A stretch of 64,000 bases of DNA from Tsukamurella spumae. GTDB taxonomy: Bacteria; Actinomycetota; Actinomycetes; Mycobacteriales; Mycobacteriaceae. Each line of letters begins with the position of its first letter. Positions within the stretch are counted from its first letter, which is position 1. The position numbers and the translations under genes were made by a program. The notes beneath the pieces are model-generated. The model ran no database searches, was not told where the DNA came from, and saw nothing but the letters and a program-made list of their open reading frames with translations. Shown here one piece after another: positions 31,494-39,183 of the stretch. The stretch covers positions 98,117-162,116 of the forward strand of contig NZ_JAAXOQ010000009.1 of the NCBI RefSeq assembly GCF_012396015.1, in the 5' to 3' direction.

Positions 31494-32431
31494 TGCGCGT
31501 CGTCACCTTCGGCTTCCAGACCTGGGGCCACCGCACGCTGTCCGCCGTCCTCGACGCGGGCCACGAGGTCACCCTCGCGGTGACCCATCCCGTGTCGAAC
31601 AACCCGTACGAGATGATGTGGAACGACTCGGTGGAGCAGTTGGCCACCGACCGCGGCGTGCCGGTGCACCTCGCGAAGAAGCCCGACGACGCCCTGTTCG
31701 AGGCCGTCACAGCGGCCGATCCGGACATCATCGTCGCCAACAACTGGCGCACCTGGCTGCCGAAGTCGATCTACGACATGCCGCGCCTGGGCACGCTCAA
31801 CATCCACGACTCGTTGTTGCCCCGCTACGCCGGCTTCTCGCCGCTGATCTGGGCGCTGATCAACGGCGAGACCCATGTCGGGGTCACCGCGCACCTCATG
31901 GACGACGGGCTCGACACCGGTCCGATCATCGCGCAGGAGTCGATCGCCGTCGGGCCCGCCGACCGCACCGTCGACCTGTTCCACCGCACCGTCGACCTGA
32001 TCGGCCCGCTGGTCGCCCGGTCCCTCGGCGAGCTGGAAGCCGGGACCGCACAGCCGATCCCGCAGGACCCCGCCGCGGCGACGTACTTCCACAAGCGCTC
32101 CGACTCCGACAGCGCGATCGACTGGTCCTGGCCGGCCGACGCGATCGAACGCCTGATCCGCGCGCAGTCCGACCCGTACCCGAACGCGCACACCGTCTTC
32201 CGTGGTGAGCGACTGGCGATCACCGCCGCGTCCGTCTCCACCAAGCGGTACGGCGGCACGCCCGGGCGGGTATGCGTCCCCGACGGCGAGGGCATCGCCG
32301 TCGTCGCCGGCCCCGAGGCCTGGCGCGGCGGCAACCCCGCCCTCGTCGTCGAGCGTGTCCGCACCGCAGACGGCGCCGAACACCCCGCCGCCAAGATCCT
32401 CGGTGACTCCGGCGCCTACCTCGGCACCTGA
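31490..32431 (+). CDS. Formyltransferase acting on the hydroxylated amine of the siderophore precursor
   Basis: 313 residues from ATG 31490, which overlaps the previous stop as ATGA (ATG 31493 is an alternative). The formyl-transferase core is shown by VANNWRTWLPKSIYDMP (about 82) and LNIHDSLLPRYAGFSPLIWAL (in two blocks, about 103-123; the Asn-x-His catalytic pair). It continues with HVGVTAHLMDDGLDTGPII (catalytic Asp about 140), as in methionyl-tRNA formyltransferase. A smaller C-terminal domain follows. The context with an N-hydroxylase, not fmt genes, points to a siderophore-type enzyme such as CchA or Rft, using N10-formyl-tetrahydrofolate. Confidence 0.88.
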   Translation: MMRVVTFGFQTWGHRTLSAVLDAGHEVTLAVTHPVSNNPYEMMWNDSVEQLATDRGVPVHLAKKPDDALFEAVTAADPDIIVANNWRTWLPKSIYDMPRLGTLNIHDSLLPRYAGFSPLIWALINGETHVGVTAHLMDDGLDTGPIIAQESIAVGPADRTVDLFHRTVDLIGPLVARSLGELEAGTAQPIPQDPAAATYFHKRSDSDSAIDWSWPADAIERLIRAQSDPYPNAHTVFRGERLAITAASVSTKRYGGTPGRVCVPDGEGIAVVAGPEAWRGGNPALVVERVRTADGAEHPAAKILGDSGAYLGT

Positions 32432-32450
32432 CCCGCCCGTCGCGACCACC

Positions 32451-32480
32451 AGCCCAGCCCAGCCCAGCCCAGCCCAGCCC
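32451..32480. repeat. Pentanucleotide repeat (AGCCC) x6
   Basis: Six perfect head-to-tail AGCCC units in the 68-bp gap before the second reductase gene, ending 19 bp upstream of its ATG. The usual ribosome binding site position holds only a weak AACAGGA. Copy-number change here would alter spacing, not the protein. Confidence 0.95.
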
Positions 32481-32499
32481 GACGAACAGGACCATCGAC

Positions 32500-33366
32500 A
32501 TGGCACGAACCGATCACCGCGCTCGACATCACGAGCGGATCGCCGAGGTGCTCGGCGGTGCGACGGAGGGCGCCGAGCGCGTGCCCTACCCGATCGGCAT
32601 GCGCGAGTTGGAGATCCGCGGCACCCGACGGGTGGGCGCAGGCCTGATCCGGGTGACCCTCGGAGGCCCCGAGCTCGAGGGCTTCCAGACCCACGCCGCC
32701 GACGATCACATCAAGTTCCTCTACCCCGAGGAGAGCGGCGAACTCAACCTGCCGCGCAAGGACGGGCTCATGCTGCACTGGCCTCGCGACCCGCGGCCGA
32801 TCACCCGCGAGTACACCGTGCGCCGCTACGACGCCGCCGCGGGCGAGCTCGACATCGACATCGCCCTGCACCCGGGTGGCCTCGGCTCGGACTGGGCCGA
32901 GGCGGTCGCCCCGGGCGCGCGGATCCACGTGGCCGGCCCGCCCGGCGGCGTGATCGTGCCCCCGCGCTACGACCGGTACCTCATGGCCGGCGACATCACC
33001 GCGCTGCCGGCGATGGACCGCTGGCTCGAGGAGTTGCCGCGCGACGCCGCCGGCTGGGCGCTCATCGAGGTGATCGACGCCTCCGAGGAGATCCCGCTCG
33101 ACCCGCCGCCGGGCTTCCAGGTCCGCTGGCTGCACCGCGGCGAGGCCGCGCCCGGCACCTCCGACGTGCTGGAGCGTGCCGTCGCCGAGCTCCCGCAGGA
33201 GGTACCCGACGGTGAGCGGTGGTACTGCTGGCTGGCCGGCGAGGCCGGGGTGCTCAAGCCCCTGCGCCGCTGGGTCGCCGAGGCGTGGAAACTGCCCAAG
33301 CACGACCAGGACATCACGGGCTACTGGAAGCTCGGCGTCGCCGACTTCGACGAGGACGACCACTGA
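32500..33366 (+). CDS. Second siderophore-interacting protein (ferric-siderophore reductase)
   Basis: 288 residues. FAD-binding barrel with the motif REYTVRRYDAAAGELDIDIALH (two blocks, about 106-127), followed by GSDWAEAVAPGARIHVAGPPGG (about 129-150). The NAD(P)-binding part has AGDITALPAMDRWLEELP (about 165) and WYCWLAGEAGVLKPLRRWV (about 243). It ends with TGYWKLG, typical of ViuB-type reductases. It differs clearly from the first SIP, so the locus has two reductases, possibly for different siderophore forms. Its stop and the next ATG share one base (TGATG), so coupling with the DHB genes is tight. Confidence 0.93.
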   Translation: MARTDHRARHHERIAEVLGGATEGAERVPYPIGMRELEIRGTRRVGAGLIRVTLGGPELEGFQTHAADDHIKFLYPEESGELNLPRKDGLMLHWPRDPRPITREYTVRRYDAAAGELDIDIALHPGGLGSDWAEAVAPGARIHVAGPPGGVIVPPRYDRYLMAGDITALPAMDRWLEELPRDAAGWALIEVIDASEEIPLDPPPGFQVRWLHRGEAAPGTSDVLERAVAELPQEVPDGERWYCWLAGEAGVLKPLRRWVAEAWKLPKHDQDITGYWKLGVADFDEDDH

Positions 33367-34115
33367 TGCACGCATTCGTGACCGGCGCGGCGTCGGGAAT
33401 CGGTGCCGCGACCGCCCTGCGGCTCGCGCGGCGCGGACCCGTCGCCCTCGCCGACCGTGACGCCGACGGCCTGGTCGCCACCGCGCGCGCCGTGTCCGCC
33501 GCGGGCGGCACGGCGTCCTCCCACGTGGTCGACGTGACCGACCGCGCCGCCGTGCTCGCGGCCCTCGACGCCGCCGAGCGCGCAGGCGGGCCGGTCGACG
33601 CGCTCGCGCACTGCGCCGGAGTCCTCGTGACCGGGCCCGTGCTCCATGCGTCCGCCGCCGACATCGCGGCCGCACTCGGCGTGAACCTGACCGGCACCGC
33701 GAACGTCCTCACCGCTGTCGTCTCCCGGATGGCCGAACGCGGAACGGGTTCCGCCGTCGTCGTCGGGTCCAACGCCGGCAACGGCCCCCGCGTGGGCCTG
33801 GGCGTGTACGGCGCGTCGAAGGCCGCCGCGCACAACCTCACACTGGCCCTGGCGCTCGAGGTGGCGGGCAGCGGCGTGCGGGTCAACGTGGTCGCTCCCG
33901 GCTCGACCGCGACGCCGATGCAGACGGCGTTCGGCGGCGCCGCGGCCGCCGAGGCGGCCATCGCCGGCGACCTGTCGCGGCACCGGCCCGGAATCCCGCT
34001 GGGCCGCATCGCCGATGCGGACGACATCGCCGGGGCGATCGAGTACCTGCTCTCGCCCGACGCGCGGCACGTGACCGCGCAGGTACTCACCGTCGACGGA
34101 GGAGCCACCGCATGA
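33366..34115 (+). CDS. entA: 2,3-dihydro-2,3-dihydroxybenzoate dehydrogenase
   Basis: 249 residues. A classical short-chain dehydrogenase: the cofactor motif TGAASGIGAATA (about 5-16), HCAGVL (about 84), catalytic Ser in VVGSNAGNGP and the YGASK pair (about 147-151), and NVVAPGSTATPM (about 175). It oxidises 2,3-dihydro-2,3-dihydroxybenzoate to 2,3-dihydroxybenzoate with NAD. Identification as EntA rests on position directly before entE, entB and entC, since SDR sequence alone is not specific. Four-base overlap with the next gene. Confidence 0.92.
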   Translation: MHAFVTGAASGIGAATALRLARRGPVALADRDADGLVATARAVSAAGGTASSHVVDVTDRAAVLAALDAAERAGGPVDALAHCAGVLVTGPVLHASAADIAAALGVNLTGTANVLTAVVSRMAERGTGSAVVVGSNAGNGPRVGLGVYGASKAAAHNLTLALALEVAGSGVRVNVVAPGSTATPMQTAFGGAAAAEAAIAGDLSRHRPGIPLGRIADADDIAGAIEYLLSPDARHVTAQVLTVDGGATA

Positions 34116-35767
34116 CCAGCACCGAGACCCGGTACTTCCCGCCCGAGTTCGCGGAGCGCTACCGCGCGGCGGGGTACTGGAACGGCGACACCTTCGCCGG
34201 CTTCCTTCCGGAGGCCGCGGAGCGGTTCGGCGACGCCGAGGCCCTCGTGGGCGAGGACCGCACGGGTGATCGGGTCCGCCTGACCTATCGCGAGCTGGAC
34301 GCCGCCGCCGCGGCCATCGCGGCGGGGCTGGTCGCCCGCGGCATCGGAGCGGGCGACCGCGTCGTGCTGCAGCTGCCGAACACCGTCGAGTACGTCTCGG
34401 TCCTGTTCGGGCTGTTCCGGATCGGTGCGGTCCCCGTGTTCGCGCTCCCCGCGCACCGTCGCAGCGAGCTCACCCACTTCGTACTGACGGCCGGGGCGAA
34501 GGCGCTCGTCACCGCCGCGTCGATCAACCGGTTCGATCACCGCGGCCTCGCCGCAGAGGTCGCTGCGGAGACCGGCGTGCGGGCGTTCGTGGTGGACGAC
34601 GAGCCCTTCGGCGCCGGGAACGCGGACGGGACGCCGGTCACCGTCGCCGGGAGCGTAGCGAGCGGGACGCCGGTCACCGTCGAACCGGAATCCCTGGCCT
34701 TCCTGCAGCTCTCGGGCGGTACTACCGGCGTGCCGAAGCTGATCCCGCGCACCCACGCCGACTACCTGTACTCGGTCCGCGAGTCCGCCACGATCTGCCG
34801 ACTCGGACCCGGTACCCGGTTCCTGGTGGTCCTGCCCGTGGCGCACAACTTCCCGATGAGCAGCCCCGGCATCCTCGGAGTGCTGTGGGCCGGCGGCACC
34901 GTCGTGTTGGGGACCGACCCGGCACCGTCGCGGGCCTTCCCGCTGATCGAGGCCGAGAAGGTGACCATGACCTCGCTCGTGCCGCCGCTCGCGATGCTCT
35001 GGCTGCAGGCCCGGCCCACCGCGACCGCGGACCTGTCCAGCCTCGAGGTCCTGCAGGTGGGCGGCGCCAAGTTCACCCCCGAGGCCGCGCGCCGCGTCGA
35101 GCCCGAGCTGGGCTGCCGGCTGCAGCAGGTCTTCGGCATGGCCGAGGGGCTCGTGAACTACACGCGTGCGGACGATCCCGAGGATCTCGTGCTCGGCACC
35201 CAGGGGAGGGCGATCTCGCCCGACGACGAGGTGCGCGTGCTCGACGAGGACGGCCTCCCCGTCGCCGACGGCGAGCCCGGCCTCCTCTGGACGCGCGGCC
35301 CGTACACGATCCGTGGCTACCTGGGCGGCGTCGACGCCGAGTCCTTCGACGCCGAGGGCTTCTACCGCACCGGGGACATCGTCCGGCGGCTGCCGAGCGG
35401 GCACCTCGTGGTGGAGGGCCGCGCGAAGGACCAGATCAACCGCGGCGGCGAGAAGATCGCCGCCGAGGAGGTCGAGAACCACCTCATCGCGCACCCCGCC
35501 GTGATCGACGCGGCGGTCGTGGCCGTGGCCGACGACTTCCTCGGCGAGCGGTCCTGCGCCGTCGTCCTGACCGCGGGCGCGCGGCCGACCGTTCCCGAAC
35601 TGAAGAAGTTCGTCCGCGCCCGGGGCGTGGCCGAGTACAAGGTGCCCGATCGCATCGTGTTCGCCGACGAGTTCCCGACCACGGGCGTCGGCAAGATCAG
35701 TCGCCGCGAGCTGCGGCGCACCCTGGCGGAGCAGCTCTCCAGGGCGGACCAGGAGGACAAGCAATGA
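34112..35767 (+). CDS. entE: 2,3-dihydroxybenzoate-AMP ligase
   Basis: 551 residues, the usual length for stand-alone aryl-acid adenylating enzymes. ATP-binding P loop LSGGTTGVPKLIPRTH (about 193-208), FGMAEGLVNYTR (about 343-354), the TGD motif in YRTGDIVRRLPSGHLVV (about 413), and GRAKDQINRGGEKIAAEE (about 433). It activates 2,3-dihydroxybenzoate and loads it onto the aryl carrier encoded at 26812-27048. The N-terminal YFPPEFAERYRAAGYW is typical of DhbE/EntE. It overlaps entB by 4 bp. Confidence 0.96.
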   Translation: MTSTETRYFPPEFAERYRAAGYWNGDTFAGFLPEAAERFGDAEALVGEDRTGDRVRLTYRELDAAAAAIAAGLVARGIGAGDRVVLQLPNTVEYVSVLFGLFRIGAVPVFALPAHRRSELTHFVLTAGAKALVTAASINRFDHRGLAAEVAAETGVRAFVVDDEPFGAGNADGTPVTVAGSVASGTPVTVEPESLAFLQLSGGTTGVPKLIPRTHADYLYSVRESATICRLGPGTRFLVVLPVAHNFPMSSPGILGVLWAGGTVVLGTDPAPSRAFPLIEAEKVTMTSLVPPLAMLWLQARPTATADLSSLEVLQVGGAKFTPEAARRVEPELGCRLQQVFGMAEGLVNYTRADDPEDLVLGTQGRAISPDDEVRVLDEDGLPVADGEPGLLWTRGPYTIRGYLGGVDAESFDAEGFYRTGDIVRRLPSGHLVVEGRAKDQINRGGEKIAAEEVENHLIAHPAVIDAAVVAVADDFLGERSCAVVLTAGARPTVPELKKFVRARGVAEYKVPDRIVFADEFPTTGVGKISRRELRRTLAEQLSRADQEDKQ

Positions 35768-36387
35768 GCCTGCCCAAGAGCATCGTCTACGAACTGCCCG
35801 GCATCGAGTGCGCCGACACCGTCGACTGGGCCGTCGAACCCGGCCGGGCCGTGCTGCTCATCCACGACATGCAGGAGCACTTCGTCGGCCCGTTCCGGCG
35901 CGACGCCGAGCCGCTGCGCACCGTCGTGCCGAACATCGTGGCCCTGCGCGCCGCGGCGCGCGCCGCAGGAATGCCGGTCGTCTACACCGCGCAGCCGGGG
36001 GACCAGGACCCTGAGGAGCGGGCGCTGCTCACCGATTTCTGGGGGCCCGGGCTGGCCACCGCGAACCAGGACATCATCGCCGAGCTCACCCCGGCGGCCG
36101 ACGACGTACTGCTCACCAAGTGGCGTTACAGCGCGTTCGCCAAGTCCGACCTCGCCGAGCGGATGCGCGCGTGGGGCCGCGACCAGCTGGTGATCGCCGG
36201 GATCTACGCCCACATCGGGATCATGACCACCGCCCTCGACGCGTTCATGCGGGATGTCCAGCCCTACGTGGTGCGCGACGCCGTCGCGGACTTCTCGGTG
36301 GAGGATCACGAGCGCGCACTCACCTACGTGTCCACTCGATGCGGCAGAGTGGAGAGCACGGATCGGGTATTGGAGGCACTGCGATGA
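35764..36387 (+). CDS. entB: Isochorismatase (EntB isochorismatase domain only)
   Basis: 207 residues. The isochorismatase fold has the catalytic-type Asp in LLIHDMQEHFV (about 38), the Lys in LTKWRYSAF (about 119), and GIYAHIGIMTTALDAFM (about 145-161). This last block matches the EntB type, which lacks the nucleophilic Cys of related hydrolases. It cleaves isochorismate to 2,3-dihydro-2,3-dihydroxybenzoate and pyruvate. The C-terminal aryl carrier domain present in E. coli EntB is absent; the carrier is a separate gene 9 kb away on the other strand. Confidence 0.93.
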   Translation: MSLPKSIVYELPGIECADTVDWAVEPGRAVLLIHDMQEHFVGPFRRDAEPLRTVVPNIVALRAAARAAGMPVVYTAQPGDQDPEERALLTDFWGPGLATANQDIIAELTPAADDVLLTKWRYSAFAKSDLAERMRAWGRDQLVIAGIYAHIGIMTTALDAFMRDVQPYVVRDAVADFSVEDHERALTYVSTRCGRVESTDRVLEALR

Positions 36388-37454
36388 CTCAGGAAGGCGA
36401 GCAGCCGCACTTCCTGCTGACCGCTGCGGGGCGGTCCCACGCGGGGAGCGGCGTCCGCGCGGTGTTCCCGGACCCGCACGCGGCGGCCGCGGCCCTGCGC
36501 GACGGGAGCGCTCCCGTCGTCGTCGGCGCCCTGCCCTTCGACCTGCACGATCCCGCCGCGCTGACGGTGCCCGTCCGATTCGGCGCCCTGCCCGCGCGCC
36601 CCGCAGCGGAACTGCCGACCCTGACGCTGACCGCCCAGCACCCCGAGCCCGCCGAGCACGTGGCGCGGGTCGAGCGGGCCGTCCGGCTCATCACCGGCCC
36701 CGGGGACCTGCGCAAGGTCGTCCTCGCGCGCGCGGTCGATTTCGAGGCCGCCGAGCCGCTCGATCCGTTCGCCGTGGCCGCAGCGCTGGCGGACCGCGAT
36801 CTCGAGGGCAATGCCTTCGCCGTCGACCTCGCGGCTGCCGGCGACGCGTTCCGCGGGCGCGCGCTGGTCGGCTCGAGCCCCGAGGTGCTCGTCGCGCGGA
36901 TGGGCGACACCGTCTACTGCCACCCCTTCGCGGGCACCGCGTCGACGCCCGAGGGCCTGTTGGATTCCGAGAAGGACCGCGAGGAGCACGCCTACGTCGT
37001 CGACGAGATCGCGGCCGCGCTCGCGCCTCTGTGCGCCGAGCTGGACGTGCCCGGCGCACCGTCGGTGACCCGGGCCGGGCCCGTGTGGCACCTCGGAACC
37101 AGGATCGCCGGGACGCTGCGCGACCCGTCGACCACCGCCCTCGACCTGGCGCTGGCCCTGCATCCGACCCCGGCGGTGTGCGGTTTCCCCCGCGCGAGCG
37201 CCGCCCGCGCCATCGCCGACATCGAGGGCGAGCGGGGCTTCTACGCCGGCGCCGTCGGGTGGACCGACGCGAGCGGCGACGGGCACTGGCGCGTGAGCAT
37301 CCGCTGCGCCGAGGTCGCCGGGACAGCGCTGCGGGCCTACGCGGGCGGCGGCATCGTCGGCGCGTCCGACCCGCGGGCCGAGCTCACCGAGACGCACAAC
37401 AAGCTGCGCACCGTGCTCGGACCCTTCCTCGTCACCGAGACCGCCCGGAGCTGA
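36384..37454 (+). CDS. entC: Isochorismate synthase
   Basis: 356 residues. Chorismate-binding family: LRKVVLARAVDFEA (about 110), SSPEVLVAR (about 165), FAGTAS-PEGLLDSEKDREEH (about 183), HPTPAVCGFPR (about 262) and YAGGGIVGASDPRAE-TETHNKL near the end. It isomerises chorismate to isochorismate with magnesium, the first committed step of dihydroxybenzoate synthesis. The N-terminus is shorter than in E. coli EntC. ATG 36384 overlaps the previous stop by 4 bp, and the exporter gene follows after 4 bp, so the whole arm is probably one operon. Confidence 0.95.
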   Translation: MTQEGEQPHFLLTAAGRSHAGSGVRAVFPDPHAAAAALRDGSAPVVVGALPFDLHDPAALTVPVRFGALPARPAAELPTLTLTAQHPEPAEHVARVERAVRLITGPGDLRKVVLARAVDFEAAEPLDPFAVAAALADRDLEGNAFAVDLAAAGDAFRGRALVGSSPEVLVARMGDTVYCHPFAGTASTPEGLLDSEKDREEHAYVVDEIAAALAPLCAELDVPGAPSVTRAGPVWHLGTRIAGTLRDPSTTALDLALALHPTPAVCGFPRASAARAIADIEGERGFYAGAVGWTDASGDGHWRVSIRCAEVAGTALRAYAGGGIVGASDPRAELTETHNKLRTVLGPFLVTETARS

Positions 37455-37458
37455 CCCG

Positions 37459-39183
37459 ATGACCGATTGGACCGGCAGCCGCCTGCCGGTGTTCTTCGAG
37501 GCGCCCGAGCAGCAGCCGGACCACCGGCCGATCGGCGTCGACGACGACACCACGCCCCGCTCACTGGTGCTGCGCACCATGTTCGGCAACCCGTCGCGCA
37601 CGCTCCCCGCGGGGCTGCTCATCATCGGGCACCAGGTGGGCGAGGCGCTCGTCCCCGTCGTGATGGGGCTCGCCATCGACCGCGCGATCAAGACCGGCGA
37701 CTGGGGATCGACGGTGCGCTGGGTGCTGCTGCTGGGCGTGTTGTTCGCCTTCCTGTCCTTCAGTTTCCGGTTCGGCTCACGGATCGGCTTCCTCGGGATG
37801 AACACGGTGCAGCATCGGCTGCGGACGCAGGTCACCGACCGGATCCTCGACCCGCGCGGCCTGGGTGGCGGCCACCCGCCGGGCGTGCTGCTGTCGATCG
37901 CCACCTCGGACGTGCAGCGGCTGGCGATGTCGGTCGCGCTCGGCCTCTATCCGGTCGGCGAGCTGGCGGCGGTGGTCTTCTGCGGCGTCGTGCTGCTGTC
38001 GATCTCCTGGCAGCTCGGCCTGCTCGTGCTGCTCGGCGCCCCCGCGATGCTCTGGTGCCTCGACAAGGCGGGCGCAGCACTGCGCGCCCGGAGCGAGGCC
38101 GAGCAGCGGGCGGCGGGCGAGGCCGCGGGCTCCGCGGCCGATCTCGTCGCCGGGCTCCGGGTGGTCAAGGGCATGCACGCCGAGAGGGAGGCCGACCGGC
38201 GTTACCGCGCGGCGAGCGCCCGCGCCCTGGCCGCCGTCATCCGCGCCCGCCGCTCGGAGGGCGCCTATGTCGGCTCGATGGAGGCCGTCGCCGCGGTCTT
38301 CGTCGTAGTCGTGGGTGTGCTGGCCGGGGTGCAGGCCGTGCACGGTGACCTCAGCGTGGGGCAGCTCATCACCGTCGTCGGCCTGACCCAGGTGGTGATG
38401 TCGCCGCTGCAGGCGATGGGCACCAACTTCGGCAAGTTCTGGGTCGCCGGCAACGCCTCGGCGAAGCGCGTGCTCATGGTGCTGCAGGCGCGGTACGCCC
38501 GGGACGCCGGCACGGTCGCCGATCCCGACGGTGCCGTGCCCGTGCGGATCACGGGACTGCCGGTGGGTGGCGGCACCGTCGACCTGGAGCTCCCGTCCGT
38601 CGGCGTCACCGCCGTCGTGTGCGACCCCGGGACCGCGACCGCCGCGACCACCCTGCTCGCCCGGACGGGCGCCCCGGACCCCGGCCTGTCGGTCACCGTC
38701 GGGACCACGGACCTGTACACGCTCGACGAGCCGGCCGCGCTGCGGGCCGTGCGTGTCGCGCCGCACGCCACCACCCTGTTCGAGGGCACCGTCGCCGACA
38801 ACGTGGGCGCCGACGCGGCGCCCGACCGGGTGGCCGCCGCGCTGCTCGCCGCCGCCTGTGACGACGTCCTCGAGGTGCTCCCGAACGGGCTCGAGACGCC
38901 CGTCGGCGAGGCCGGCCGGCTACTGTCCGGCGGCCAGCGGCAGCGCGTCGCGCTGGCCCGCGCGTTGGCGACCGACACCCGGACCCTCGTACTCGTCGAC
39001 CCGACGAGCGCCGTGGACTCCGTCACCGAGGCCACCATCGCCGAGCGACTCGGCGCGGCGCGCGCGGGCCTCGCGACGGTGGTGTTCACGCAGTCTCCGA
39101 CGCTCATCGCCGCGGCCGACACCGTGCTCACGCTGAGCCGCGACGACGAGATCGTCACGGCCGCACCGGAGGTACGCGCATGA
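37459..39183 (+). CDS. ABC exporter half-transporter A with degenerate ATP site (putative siderophore export)
   Basis: 574 residues. An ABC transmembrane domain (about 30-330) with hydrophobic helices such as VLLLGVLFAFLSFSF is fused to a nucleotide-binding domain. The Walker A position reads VVCDPGTATAATTLL (about 394), without the GKS lysine. The signature RLLSGGQRQRVALARAL (about 492) is intact. After the Walker B Asp in LVLVDPTSAVDS the usual catalytic Glu is a Pro. So its own ATP site is dead, but it can lend the signature to its partner, encoded next with a 4-bp overlap. Position after the DHB genes suggests siderophore export, like IrtAB-type systems; the substrate is inferred from context. 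Confidence 0.88.
   Translation: MTDWTGSRLPVFFEAPEQQPDHRPIGVDDDTTPRSLVLRTMFGNPSRTLPAGLLIIGHQVGEALVPVVMGLAIDRAIKTGDWGSTVRWVLLLGVLFAFLSFSFRFGSRIGFLGMNTVQHRLRTQVTDRILDPRGLGGGHPPGVLLSIATSDVQRLAMSVALGLYPVGELAAVVFCGVVLLSISWQLGLLVLLGAPAMLWCLDKAGAALRARSEAEQRAAGEAAGSAADLVAGLRVVKGMHAEREADRRYRAASARALAAVIRARRSEGAYVGSMEAVAAVFVVVVGVLAGVQAVHGDLSVGQLITVVGLTQVVMSPLQAMGTNFGKFWVAGNASAKRVLMVLQARYARDAGTVADPDGAVPVRITGLPVGGGTVDLELPSVGVTAVVCDPGTATAATTLLARTGAPDPGLSVTVGTTDLYTLDEPAALRAVRVAPHATTLFEGTVADNVGADAAPDRVAAALLAAACDDVLEVLPNGLETPVGEAGRLLSGGQRQRVALARALATDTRTLVLVDPTSAVDSVTEATIAERLGAARAGLATVVFTQSPTLIAAADTVLTLSRDDEIVTAAPEVRA

Noticed and set aside
28147..33366. Idea that the two SIP genes are a recent duplication
   Set aside because: Their sequences share only family motifs and differ in length and C-terminal shape, so they are old paralogues or were acquired separately.
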